Part shown: positions 8,857 to 16,716 of the stretch, piece by piece
How the letters are laid out: every line of letters starts with the position of its first letter
How positions within the stretch are numbered: the first letter of the stretch is position 1
Assembly: GCA_039815145.1 (NCBI GenBank)
Contig: JBCBZW010000003.1
Location: 1 to 64,000, forward strand
Length of the DNA: 64,000 nt
Origin: Pseudomonadota bacterium
GTDB taxonomy: Bacteria > Pseudomonadota > Gammaproteobacteria > Steroidobacterales > JBCBZW01
Direction: 5' to 3'
The notes under the pieces: model-generated
What the model saw: the letters and a program-made list of their open reading frames with translations, nothing else
Told to the model about the DNA's origin: nothing
Databases searched by the model: none
Made by a program: the position numbers and the translations under genes

Positions 8857-11323
8857 GTCGCTCCTGCACGGGGTCCAGGCCGCCGGCGATGTCGGCGGCG
8901 GAGAGCGTGCCGCCTTCGCGTTGCAGGCTCCGAAAGAGCGTCTCGGCGTGGCGGTAGTAGGGGCAACCGTCTTCCGCCTGATCTGTCGTGGCCGCGGCGA
9001 TATCCCCAGCGTCGGTCAGGGCGATCGCCTGGTCGCGGACCAGGGCGTCGTTGTCCTCCTCATCCTCGGCGAGCTGGCGAAAGGTGTTCACCGCGAGGTC
9101 GATGCTGCTGCGCGCGTCGTCGTGGCGCTCGAGGCCCGACAGCGCCTTGGCGATCTGCTGGTGGGTGAGGGCCAGGTTGCGCCGGCTCTGGGCGTCGCGT
9201 GGCTCGGCGTCGACCAGTGTCTGGGCCGCCTCGCGACTGGCGATGCCGTAGCGCAGGGCGTCCTCGAACTGGTCGAGGGAGGCGTGGAGGTTGCCGAGGT
9301 TGTGGTTGAAACGGATCAGTTGCACCAGCAACTGCACGTTCTCCGGCTCCTCGGCGGCACGCCCCTCGTAGAACTGCAGTGCCTCGAGGTAATCCGGGAT
9401 GGCCGCTTGGGCGTCGCCTGAGTCGGCGTAGGTTTCCCCGCGCAGGCCGTAGGCGTAGGCCCGCTTGCCCGCCCAGTTGCCCAGGTTCTCCCGCCACGCG
9501 GGCTGCTCCAGCTGCGGTAGGTACTCCCCGAGCAGGTTCAGGGCGTCCTCGAACTCGCGTGCCCAGACGAGCACCTTCACCAGATCGATGCGCAGATTCC
9601 AGCGTCGGCTCTGCAGCGTCCAATCGGGGGTGGCTTGCTGGTCGATGGCGCGATCGGCGAGGGTCAGGCCCTCGCGGGCATGGGCCTGCGCGGCGTCGGT
9701 GTTCATGTCGTAGTGGAGCGTGTGGTTGGTGGCGAGGCGCTTCACCCACACCATCTCCGTGACGGCCTGTGTGTTGTCCGGTTCGAGCTCGAGGAGCTTC
9801 TCGAGGGCGAGTTCCGCCTTATCGAGCTGCTCGAGCCCGCGCTCGTTCTGCCCGAGGCTGGAGACGCCCAGCCCAGCGAACACATCGTATAGGCGCGAGT
9901 AGTTCGAGCCGATGTCGAGGAGCAGATCTGGAGGGGCGGACGGATCTGCCGCGAGCTCGTCGAGGAAGCGTTCGCCGGTGGCGGCCAGTTGCTCCCGGGC
10001 GGGCAGCGTGCCTTGCACGTGGGACATGCGATCGTAGACGTCGTAGAGCACTTCCCGGGCCAGCCGGCGGGCCTGGTCGAAGCGCGCATCGGCCCGCTGG
10101 CGGGCCTCGGTCGCCGCCTGGTACTGCACCAAGGTGATGGCGTAGGCCACGGCCAGCGCCGCGATCGCGACGGTGGCGCCGGCCACGGCGAAGCGACGCC
10201 GCCGCACGAACTTACCCACTCGATAGGCCAGGGAGTCGCCCTTGGCCTGCACGGGGAAGCCCTCGAGGTAGCGGCGCAGGTCATCGGCGAAGGCGGCGAC
10301 GGAGGGGTAGCGTCGCTCCGGCTCCTTGGCCATGGCCTTGAGGACGATCGCATCGAGCTCGCCACGCAGGTGTCCCCACTCGGCGAGGTCGCGCTGGCGG
10401 GCGCGCTGGCTCGGCGCATCGGGCCGTCGCTGGGTGATCACCTGCTCGTACTGCGAGGGCGAGAGGCTCTCGGTGTCGAAGGGACGTTCGCCGGTCAACA
10501 TCTGATAGAGGGCGACGCCGAGCGAGTACACGTCCGTGGCGGTGGTCAGCGGTTCACCGGTGACCTGTTCGGGGCTGGCGTAGGCCGGGGTGAGGAGCAT
10601 GGCGACGGTCTCCTCGCCGCTCTCCTTCGGCAGCAACGAACGGGCGATCCCGAAGTCCAGGAGCTTGGGTTCACCGTCCTCGGTGACCAGCACGTTGCTG
10701 GGCTTGATGTCGCGGTGGATCACCAACGCGCGGTGGGCGTGCTCGACGGCGCCACAGATCTTCAGGAACAGGCGAATGCGATCGGCGATGGGCAAGGGAT
10801 GGGTGCGCAGGTACACATCGAGGGGATCGCCATCGATGTACTCCATGACCACGAAGGGCAGGCCGTCGTCGGTGGTGCCGCCGTCGAGCAGGTTCGCGAT
10901 TCCCGAGTGGCGCATGTCCGAGAGGATCTGCCGTTCCCGCTCGAATTGCGCCACGGCCCGGCTACCGATCGCCGACGCACGGATCACCTTCACCGCCACC
11001 TTGGCGTCGAAGGCGCCATCGTCGCGCTCGGCCAGATAGACCTGACCCATGCCGCCCTCGCCGATCAGCTCCAGCACCCGGTAGGGCCCGATCCGCTGGC
11101 CCGTGAGCCGCTGCTCCGCCGAGCGCACCATGAGGGTGATCTCGTCTTCGCCCATGCCCGTCTCTTCCGCGGCGGCGCTGATCAGGCGTTCGGCGCGCGA
11201 GCGAAGGGCGGCGGGGCAATGCTCATCCAGCCAGGGGGTGCGTTCGGCGTGGGGAACATCGAGAGCGTCCTCCACCAGGCGCAGGAGTTGTTTTCCCGTA
11301 TCTTGGGAGTCGGGTTCTGTCAT
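8837..11323 (-). CDS. Transmembrane Ser/Thr protein kinase with TPR-like sensor region
   Basis: 828 residues. A short helical region (1-75) precedes the kinase domain (about 80-355), which is intact: P-loop GEGGMG (88-93), VAVK lysine K112, catalytic HRDIKPSN (from 203), DFG (223-225) and the activation-segment TPAYASPEQV. One membrane helix at about 379-399 follows a basic RRRR stretch. The remaining 425 residues are helical TPR-like repeats, predicted outside the cytoplasm. This is the PknB-like architecture often found beside ECF sigma factors of the TIGR02999 type, and one is encoded divergently 80 bases away. The upstream region lacks the shared TGAGCC promoter, so the kinase is likely an input of the regulon and not an output. 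Confidence 0.93.
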   Translation of the reverse strand: MTEPDSQDTGKQLLRLVEDALDVPHAERTPWLDEHCPAALRSRAERLISAAAEETGMGEDEITLMVRSAEQRLTGQRIGPYRVLELIGEGGMGQVYLAERDDGAFDAKVAVKVIRASAIGSRAVAQFERERQILSDMRHSGIANLLDGGTTDDGLPFVVMEYIDGDPLDVYLRTHPLPIADRIRLFLKICGAVEHAHRALVIHRDIKPSNVLVTEDGEPKLLDFGIARSLLPKESGEETVAMLLTPAYASPEQVTGEPLTTATDVYSLGVALYQMLTGERPFDTESLSPSQYEQVITQRRPDAPSQRARQRDLAEWGHLRGELDAIVLKAMAKEPERRYPSVAAFADDLRRYLEGFPVQAKGDSLAYRVGKFVRRRRFAVAGATVAIAALAVAYAITLVQYQAATEARQRADARFDQARRLAREVLYDVYDRMSHVQGTLPAREQLAATGERFLDELAADPSAPPDLLLDIGSNYSRLYDVFAGLGVSSLGQNERGLEQLDKAELALEKLLELEPDNTQAVTEMVWVKRLATNHTLHYDMNTDAAQAHAREGLTLADRAIDQQATPDWTLQSRRWNLRIDLVKVLVWAREFEDALNLLGEYLPQLEQPAWRENLGNWAGKRAYAYGLRGETYADSGDAQAAIPDYLEALQFYEGRAAEEPENVQLLVQLIRFNHNLGNLHASLDQFEDALRYGIASREAAQTLVDAEPRDAQSRRNLALTHQQIAKALSGLERHDDARSSIDLAVNTFRQLAEDEEDNDALVRDQAIALTDAGDIAAATTDQAEDGCPYYRHAETLFRSLQREGGTLSAADIAGGLDPVQERLSQRCR

Positions 11324-11403
11324 CGGTGTGCTACTTCTGCAAAACTGCTCGTAGGGTTGGAGCTGGATCCGTCACGCCATCATCGAGAAGAGCTGAACAG
11401 GCC

Positions 11404-11958
11404 ATGAGTGACATCACCCAAGTGCTGCAGAACTGGTCGCAGGAGTCGTCGGAAGAGCGCGGCCGGGTGGTTGCGGCCATGTACGATGAGTTGCGGCGCA
11501 ACGCCGTCTCCCACCTGCGCAACGAACGCCATGGGGATCTGCAGCCCACTTCGTTGGTTAACGAAGCCTTCATGCGCCTAATCAACATAACGCGCATCGA
11601 CCTCAAGGGACGCAATCACTTCCTCGGCCTCGCCGGGCGGATCATGCGCGAGATTCTGGTAGACGAGGCGCGCAAGCTGCGCGCCGCCAAGCGCGACCAC
11701 GGCCTGCAGACGCGCTTCACCGGCGAGCACATGGGCAGCGACCTGCCCGTGAGCGACCTGCTGGAACTGGATGAGCTCCTCAACGGCCTCGAGGCGATCG
11801 ATCCCGTCTACGTCAAGCTCTTCGAAGCGCGTGCGTTCGCAGGCATGACCATCGAAGAGGCGGCCGAGGTGCTCGAGATGTCCCCAGCCACGGTTAAGCG
11901 TAAGTGGAAGGTCGCCATGGCCTGGGTGCGCGAGCATATGGGCGAACCTACTGAATGA
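11404..11958 (+). CDS. ECF sigma factor, TIGR02999-like, probably phosphorylation-controlled
   Basis: 184 residues, with sigma regions 2 and 4. The region-4 helix-turn-helix is MTIEEAAEVLEMSPATVKRKWKVA, given here in parts: MTIEEAAEVLEM then SPATVKRKWK. Where classic ECF factors carry an acidic DAED-like segment in region 2.2, this one has LQPTSLVNEAF (T49, S50). In the EcfP-PknT pair of Vibrio parahaemolyticus such a Thr is phosphorylated by the partner kinase to allow core RNA polymerase binding; the same is inferred here with the kinase at 8837-11323. The frame is open from a GTG at 11326, but the ATG at 11404 (MSDITQVLQ) matches family N-termini. Its 3' end overlaps the protease gene by 11 bases. 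Confidence 0.9.
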   Translation: MSDITQVLQNWSQESSEERGRVVAAMYDELRRNAVSHLRNERHGDLQPTSLVNEAFMRLINITRIDLKGRNHFLGLAGRIMREILVDEARKLRAAKRDHGLQTRFTGEHMGSDLPVSDLLELDELLNGLEAIDPVYVKLFEARAFAGMTIEEAAEVLEMSPATVKRKWKVAMAWVREHMGEPTE

Positions 11959-12610
11959 CGATGGCCTGCTCCCAGATCTGAGCGACCTGCGAGAAGGGCA
12001 CCGGCTGGGTGTAGTAGGCCATGGGATCGTTGATGATCAACATCGGCTCGACGGTGCCGTAGGGCGTCGGCATCCAGGCCATCCCCCGCAGCACCACCAC
12101 GTGGCCGGCGAAGGGTGAGCTCTTCACCGCCATGATGATCGCCTTGCCCGCCGCCAGGGTCTGATACAAGGTCATCGGATCCGTTGGGCGCTGCACCGAC
12201 GAGTGCCGACCGCCGAACTCGGCGATCAATGCCTGAATCTGTGGCAGTTGCCCGGTGACGGTGCAGTTGGCGGGGTTGCCGCAGCAGCTGTTGGGGTGCT
12301 GGCCGAAAGCGCGGGCGACGAGGGCGCACTGGGGCGGTGTGGCCTGCGGGCCGCGCGTCGCCATGATGATCTGCTGTGCCACCGCCGCCCAACACCACAC
12401 CTGCGTCTGCTGCGGGATGTTCTGGATCGGCAGATCGACGGGCGGCGGCAACTGCGGCGCTTGGGGCTGACCCCAGCCCGGCGGCGGGCCAGGCTGAGGG
12501 TAAGGGTATTGCGCCTGGGCGACGCCCGCGGCGATCAGGAGCAGCAAGGCGAGGGTGGACCTGAGCACGGTCTTGGCGCTGGTGGTCGTCGACCGAGGCC
12601 GGCTCACCAT
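11948..12610 (-). CDS. Secreted papain-like cysteine protease (C39/C70-like)
   Basis: 220 residues. An N-terminal signal peptide (about 1-34, ending AQAQ) leads into a Pro/Gln/Tyr-rich stretch (YPYPQPGPPPGWGQPQ). The protease domain has the papain-like elements QTQVWCWAA (Cys73), GHVVVLRG (His170) and IINDP (Asp195), a plausible Cys-His-Asp triad of the AvrRpt2/C39-like type. Four extra Cys lie in the CGNPANC region. The ATG overlaps the stop of the GYGPQ-repeat gene by 7 bases (ATGGTGA), so the two are translationally coupled. Its Pro/Gln-rich N-terminus resembles its neighbours' composition, suggesting it works on or with them. The frame stays open further upstream, but that part only mirrors the neighbour gene. 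Confidence 0.85.
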   Translation of the reverse strand: MVSRPRSTTTSAKTVLRSTLALLLLIAAGVAQAQYPYPQPGPPPGWGQPQAPQLPPPVDLPIQNIPQQTQVWCWAAVAQQIIMATRGPQATPPQCALVARAFGQHPNSCCGNPANCTVTGQLPQIQALIAEFGGRHSSVQRPTDPMTLYQTLAAGKAIIMAVKSSPFAGHVVVLRGMAWMPTPYGTVEPMLIINDPMAYYTQPVPFSQVAQIWEQAIVIQ

Positions 12611-13203
12611 TCCCCGTCCGCTTCGTTGCCGTCGATCACCACCTCGCCGGACTGATTCCAGCCGGTGTTGGGGCCTTGCGGTCCGTAGCCTGGAGCTTGG
12701 GGCCCGTAGCCGGGCGTTTGCGGTCCGTAGCCGGGGCCAGGACCCTGCGGGCCGTAGCCTGGGCCCTGCGGACCGTAGCCGGGCCCCTGCGGTCCATAGC
12801 CTGGCGTCTGCGGTCCGTACCCGGGCGCCTGTGGGCCTTGGGGGCCGTACCCCGGCGTCTGCGGTCCGTAGCCCGGACCCTGGGGGCCATAGCCAGGTCC
12901 CTGCGGCCCGTAGCCAGGGCCCTGGGGGCCGTAGGGGGCGGGCTGAGGTCCGTTGGGCCCGTAGCCCGGGCCGTTGCCGGGCACCGGCGCGCAGCCGCCG
13001 TTGCTGCCGGGCCCCGCCGTCGGGAGCATGCCCGGCGGGCATTGAGAGTAGGCCTGCTGGTTGTCCCAGGGATTGTTGCCGTACGGGTCGCCGAGCAGTC
13101 CCTGCTGTTCCGCCCACAAGTAGCCGCCCATGCCTACCGCGATGGCGGCGATGAGGGCGATGCGCTGTTGGCCGGTGAGCGTCTTGAGCTTGTTCAAGTC
13201 CAT
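12604..13203 (-). CDS. Membrane-anchored GYGPQ-repeat low-complexity protein
   Basis: 199 residues. A short basic N-terminus, one hydrophobic helix (about 14-30, ALIAAIAVGMGGYLW), a Cys-containing spacer, then about 110 residues of near-perfect GPGYGPQ heptads (about 12 GYGPQ copies with TP/AP variants), and an acidic end EVVIDGNEADGEW. The repeat is Gly/Pro/Tyr/Gln-only and should be disordered or form self-associating fibrous material. No family is assigned. ATG at 13203 is preceded by GGAG. It is driven by the promoter at 13274-13238 and coupled to the cysteine protease by a 7-base overlap. Confidence 0.8.
   Translation of the reverse strand: MDLNKLKTLTGQQRIALIAAIAVGMGGYLWAEQQGLLGDPYGNNPWDNQQAYSQCPPGMLPTAGPGSNGGCAPVPGNGPGYGPNGPQPAPYGPQGPGYGPQGPGYGPQGPGYGPQTPGYGPQGPQAPGYGPQTPGYGPQGPGYGPQGPGYGPQGPGPGYGPQTPGYGPQAPGYGPQGPNTGWNQSGEVVIDGNEADGEW
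12670..12972 (-). repeat. Coding tandem repeat (GYGPQ heptads)
   Basis: About 300 bases of imperfect 21-base direct repeats encoding GPGYGPQ units, interrupted by TPGYGPQ and APGYGPQ variants and by two insertions. The high identity at DNA level makes copy-number change by slippage or recombination likely. This is inside a gene and is not a CRISPR array. Confidence 0.85.
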
Positions 13204-13237
13204 GGTCGTGGCTCCGATGTGATGCTTGCTTGTTGCC

Positions 13238-13274
13238 TGTTTCCCTAGGCGCACTCGGGGCGCCGATTGGCTCA
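13238..13274 (-). promoter_or_regulatory. Shared-motif promoter (TGAGCC-N17-CGCCTA) for the GYGPQ-repeat gene
   Basis: On the minus strand: TGAGCC at 13274-13269, 17 nt, CGCCTA at 13251-13246, CA start with predicted +1 A at 13238. Leader 35 nt to the ATG at 13203. Confidence 0.8.
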
Positions 13275-13286
13275 CGGCAGGGCGAT

Positions 13287-13694
13287 TCAGAAGTTGTCCT
13301 GGTGGTGGTCCGCGTCGGGGTTCGGGTAGGTCTCACGTTGCGGATACATGGCGCTGTCCATGCCCGGCGTCAGCTGCGGGTAGGCGCCTGCCTGGCCGGG
13401 GACGCCCGGGTAACCGGGCTGTTGCGGGTAACCAGGCTGTTGCGGGTAGCCAGGTTGCTGCGGGTAGTAGGCGCCCGGGCCCTGCTGTATCAGGCCGTTC
13501 ATCTGCTGCATCTCGAGCATCATCTGTTGCTGCTGTTGCTCGATTTGCTGCTGCGACCATGCGGCGTACTCCTGGGCCTGCTGCTGCATGGCGGCGTTCT
13601 GCGCCGCCACGCTGAGGGGCCCGGCCAGCTTGGCCAGGACGACCAGGCCGATGATGCCGAGGAGGAAGAGTTTCGGGAGGACGCTGCTGTTCAT
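13287..13694 (-). CDS. Membrane-anchored Gln-rich / YPQQPG-repeat protein
   Basis: 135 residues. An N-terminal hydrophobic helix (about 7-25, LFLLGIIGLVVLAKLAG) serves as anchor or signal. Residues 36-72 are a Gln/Met/Ala-rich helix (QQQIEQQQQQMMLEMQQM), then three YPQQPG units (77-95) and a Tyr/Pro-rich acidic-His tail. No domain is recognised; in layout it is a smaller sister of the GYGPQ protein that follows after 83 bases. The frame is open much further upstream, but the ATG at 13694 fits the hydrophobic start and the promoter at 13761-13725. Confidence 0.75.
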   Translation of the reverse strand: MNSSVLPKLFLLGIIGLVVLAKLAGPLSVAAQNAAMQQQAQEYAAWSQQQIEQQQQQMMLEMQQMNGLIQQGPGAYYPQQPGYPQQPGYPQQPGYPGVPGQAGAYPQLTPGMDSAMYPQRETYPNPDADHHQDNF

Positions 13695-13724
13695 GGCCTG
13701 GAGGCTCCGGTTGCGTAGGGGCTG

Positions 13725-13761
13725 TACCGGTCTAGGCGAAAGCGCTGGGGATTTTGGCTCA
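13725..13761 (-). promoter_or_regulatory. Shared-motif promoter (TGAGCC-N17-CGCCTA) for the gene at 13694
   Basis: On the minus strand: TGAGCC at 13761-13756, 17 nt, CGCCTA at 13738-13733, TA start with predicted +1 A at 13725. Leader 31 nt. Back to back with the divergent promoter at 13784-13820. Confidence 0.8.
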
Positions 13762-13783
13762 CGGCGGCGCCGCACTGTGGCCG

Positions 13784-13820
13784 TGAGCCGATTCGGGTGT
13801 GCTCCGCGCCTAAGGGGGCA
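13784..13820 (+). promoter_or_regulatory. Shared-motif promoter (TGAGCC-N17-CGCCTA) for the operon from 13851
   Basis: TGAGCC at 13784-13789, 17 nt, CGCCTA at 13807-13812, CA start with predicted +1 A at 13820. Leader 31 nt. It probably drives 13851, 14714 and 16228. Confidence 0.8.
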
Positions 13821-13850
13821 ATCCATCCTCAAGTACGACCGGAGCTGACC

Positions 13851-14714
13851 ATGACTGCCACCGAAGCCACCATCGCCTGCCCGAAGTGCGGCAATCCGAA
13901 CCCGATCGGCGCCAAGTTCTGCAGCAGCTGTCGCACGGCCCTCGGTGTCGCAACGCCGCCCCCGGGCCCGACGCCGCCGCCGCCCCAGCGGCCGGCCGGG
14001 GGACTCGCGGGCATGGTTGGCGCTGGCGCGGGCAAGAGTGAGACGCGGCAACTGCAGGCGGACGCGGGCGCCGTGTTCGAACACCTGGCGAACGGCCTGC
14101 GCAACCGCGGCGGTCAGGTGCAGCAGGAGATGCCGCAGCAGTTGAACATCAAGGTGCCCTACAAGAGCTTCTGGCTCACCCTGGGTGCGGTGATCCAAGT
14201 CGACACCGCCCTGCAGGTGGTGCCGACGGCGGCGGGTCAATGCCAGGCCACACTCACCACAAAGACCGATGGCAGCAGCCTGAACAACGTGTGGACCTGG
14301 TTTGGTCTGTCCTTCACGGTTCTGCTGTTCCTGAACCTCTACATCTTCCCGATCATCATCCTGTTCGGTGCCGCGAGCGCCTTCCTCACCCATCGTCAGC
14401 TGAACAGCCAGCCCGGCGCGAAGATCACCGAGGGACTCTTCGCGGATCTCAACAACAACCTATCTTCCTTGTCAGCTAGTGCGGATCAGCCCACGCAGCC
14501 CGCGCCAGGGCCCAGCCCGCAACCCGCACCCCAGCCCACGCCGCCACCGGGCCCGCAGGCGAGCGCTCCCGCTAGTGACGCGAGTGCCGACGATGCCGAA
14601 GCGGAAGAGGAGGTCTTCGAGCGCCTGGCCAAGCTCGCCAAGTTGCGCGAGATGGGGGCGGTGACAGAGGAGGAGTTCGACGCCAAGAAGGCCGAACTTC
14701 TGAAGCGGATCTGA
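13851..14714 (+). CDS. Zinc-ribbon membrane protein with C-terminal SHOCT domain
   Basis: 287 residues. An N-terminal zinc ribbon (CPKC at 10-13, CSSC at 24-27), a Pro-rich linker (35-50), a globular region (about 65-145), a hydrophobic segment or hairpin (about 150-180), a second Pro/Gln-rich linker (212-240) and a C-terminal SHOCT helical hairpin (about 253-287, LAKLREMGAVTEEEFDAKKA). SHOCT domains are short oligomerisation modules. The start ATG 13851 has GGAG 8 nt upstream; a longer frame from 13797 would overlap the promoter. Its stop overlaps the next start (TGATG). Confidence 0.85.
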   Translation: MTATEATIACPKCGNPNPIGAKFCSSCRTALGVATPPPGPTPPPPQRPAGGLAGMVGAGAGKSETRQLQADAGAVFEHLANGLRNRGGQVQQEMPQQLNIKVPYKSFWLTLGAVIQVDTALQVVPTAAGQCQATLTTKTDGSSLNNVWTWFGLSFTVLLFLNLYIFPIIILFGAASAFLTHRQLNSQPGAKITEGLFADLNNNLSSLSASADQPTQPAPGPSPQPAPQPTPPPGPQASAPASDASADDAEAEEEVFERLAKLAKLREMGAVTEEEFDAKKAELLKRI

Positions 14715-16213
14715 TGGTGAGTGAAGCGGCCGCGCAGTACTGCGTCGCCTGCGGCCATGCGCTGCAGGCGGGCGCCAGCTTCTGTACCGAGTGCGGCCAC
14801 GAGGTGGGCAAAGCGCCAGCCGCTCAGCATGCGCCGCAGATGCTCGGCGGCGCCTGCACCACGTGCGGTGGCGACGGCAGCGGCCTCGCCGCGAGCCAGG
14901 TGTACTGCCCCAGCTGCCGCTGGCTGCGTCCCCTCGGCGAGGATTACTTCGTCGATCTCGATGCCTTCATCTGGCAGATGGACGCCCAGGCCATGCAGGC
15001 CCTCAACAGCACCGGCGCGGTGGCGAGCGCCGCGCACTCCATCGCGGAACGCTACGGCCGACCGGTCTTCGAGGCGGCCACCAACGGCATCCGGCTCTCG
15101 GAGCGGCAGATGCCCGAGATCTTCGATATCGCGATCCGCGCCGCGCGGCTCCTGTCCCTGACCCACATGCCCGAGGTGTACATCTCCGGCCAGCGCATGT
15201 GGGACGTGTACTCCCTCGGTGGCTTCAGCGGCAGCTTCGTCTCGATCGGTAGCGTGCTGATCAACTTCAAGCCGAAGGATCTCCTGTTCCTCATCGCGCG
15301 GGAGATGGGCCACGTGCGCGCCGGCCACGTGTACTGGTCGACCGCCATGCAGTTTCTGATGGGGCAGTCCAAGGGTCAGGGCACGATCCTCGGCGAGGGC
15401 GTGTTCCAGTTCCTGAACCCGACCAAGATCATCGAGTCGGCGATCGAGGCGCCGATGATGCGCTGGGCGCGCCATTCGCAGATCACGGCGGATCGCGCGG
15501 CAGCGCTGGTGACCGGGGATATCGACACGGCCCGACGGGTGCTCACCCAATGGGCCATGAAGTCCTTCCCCGTGGCCGGCAAGATGAACCTCGATGCCTG
15601 GCTCGAACAGGAAGCGGCCGCGGACGACCCTTACCTGAAGCTGTCCGAGTGGACCATGTCCACCGAGCCCTACCTGGCGCCGCGCTTGAAGTCCCTGAAC
15701 GAGTTCGTGCACTCCGACGCCTTCGTCGAGTGGTTCGCCTACATCCAGCACTGGAGCGAGCAGGCAGGCCTGCCATCGCTGGCTGAGGTTGGGGCGAAGA
15801 AACCCGCTAAGCGAGGCAAGCCGGCCCCGCCGCCTCCCAACACGGAACGCATCGAATGTCGCGCCTGCGGCGAAGGGATGCGCGTGCCCAACCACGTGCT
15901 GGCGGGTGATAAGCCGGTCAACATCCGCTGCCCCAACAAGGCCTGCCGCAAGGTGCTCAGGGTGAAACCGCAGCCGCAGCCGCAAGCAACCGCTCGCGAG
16001 GAGTCGGCGCGGACGCGACGGGCGAGGGAGAAGGTCAAGCTCAATTGCGCCGCCTGCGGCGAAGCCATGATGGTGAACCGGGCGGATCTGGCGGGCGATG
16101 AGCCGGTCAACGTGCGCTGCCCAAATGCGGCCTGCGGCGAGGTGCTCACGATCAAACCAAAGAAGAAGCGTGATGACGGCCCCGCCGAGCGCCCGGACCT
16201 GATGGCTGACTGA
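14714..16213 (+). CDS. M48-like zinc-ribbon protein with degenerate metalloprotease site
   Basis: 499 residues. N-terminal zinc ribbons (CVAC...CTEC at 10-27; CTTC...CPSC at 48-68), a central M48-like domain (about 100-290) and two similar C-terminal zinc ribbons (CRACGEGM...CPNKAC and CAACGEAM...CPNAAC), suggesting internal duplication. The M48 HEXXH site reads AREMGH (R196 in place of the first zinc His; E197 and H200 kept), and the usual ExxAD third-ligand Glu is Gln (SQITADRA, Q257). By contrast the HtpX in this window keeps HEIAH and EFRAD. Probably a pseudoprotease or adaptor. Its start overlaps the previous stop by one base, so they are coupled. Confidence 0.85.
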   Translation: MVSEAAAQYCVACGHALQAGASFCTECGHEVGKAPAAQHAPQMLGGACTTCGGDGSGLAASQVYCPSCRWLRPLGEDYFVDLDAFIWQMDAQAMQALNSTGAVASAAHSIAERYGRPVFEAATNGIRLSERQMPEIFDIAIRAARLLSLTHMPEVYISGQRMWDVYSLGGFSGSFVSIGSVLINFKPKDLLFLIAREMGHVRAGHVYWSTAMQFLMGQSKGQGTILGEGVFQFLNPTKIIESAIEAPMMRWARHSQITADRAAALVTGDIDTARRVLTQWAMKSFPVAGKMNLDAWLEQEAAADDPYLKLSEWTMSTEPYLAPRLKSLNEFVHSDAFVEWFAYIQHWSEQAGLPSLAEVGAKKPAKRGKPAPPPPNTERIECRACGEGMRVPNHVLAGDKPVNIRCPNKACRKVLRVKPQPQPQATAREESARTRRAREKVKLNCAACGEAMMVNRADLAGDEPVNVRCPNAACGEVLTIKPKKKRDDGPAERPDLMAD

Positions 16214-16227
16214 GGGAGGACGATCAG

Positions 16228-16716
16228 ATGAGCGAGCGAGATGTACCGCAGGAGTTCGAGGTGTCCCTGGCCGAAGATCGCCATCAGGAAGTGGCGGCAG
16301 AAGAGGCGACTGCCGACGAGAGTGCGCTCGAGCGGGCGATGGCCGGTCGCGAGAGTGCGGCCGCGGCGAGTGCCCAGGCCTCGGCAAGCCTCGCCCAGAG
16401 TCAGGCCCAGGCGCACGCCAACGCCCAGGCCCAACAGACCCTGGCCGAGGACGAAATCGTCGAGGCCGACCTGCTCGCTGAGGAGCAGGTACACAAGCGG
16501 GAGGAGGAGCATCGCCTCGAGGTGGAGATCGCCGAGGATCAGCGACAGGAGGCGCTCGAGGCGCAGGCCGAGGCGGAGGCTGAGCGGCAGGAGGCCGAGG
16601 AACGCGCACGGGAGGAAGAGGAAGCCCGAGAGCGCGAGGAAGCCGAGGCGCGCGAGCGGGAAGAGGAGGAGGCCGAGGATGACGAGGACTACGATGGACC
16701 CGACGTCTATGTCTGA
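16228..16716 (+). CDS. Glu/Ala-rich coiled-coil protein (ends DYDGPDVYV)
   Basis: 162 residues, almost entirely helical and charged. An Ala/Ser/Gln-rich stretch (about 45-72) is followed by a continuous Glu/Arg heptad region (about 78-150) that should form a long coiled coil, and an acidic tail DDEDYDGPDVYV. No signal peptide or domain. A very strong RBS (GAGGGAGGA, 7 nt before the ATG) follows 14 bases after the M48-like gene, so it belongs to the operon from 13851. Its TGA stop starts the next promoter's -35. Confidence 0.75.
   Translation: MSERDVPQEFEVSLAEDRHQEVAAEEATADESALERAMAGRESAAAASAQASASLAQSQAQAHANAQAQQTLAEDEIVEADLLAEEQVHKREEEHRLEVEIAEDQRQEALEAQAEAEAERQEAEERAREEEEAREREEAEAREREEEEAEDDEDYDGPDVYV

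Noticed and set aside
12670-12972. Regular repeats resembling a CRISPR array
   Set aside because: The repeats are about 21 bases, contiguous without unique spacers, and encode GPGYGPQ heptads in an open frame.
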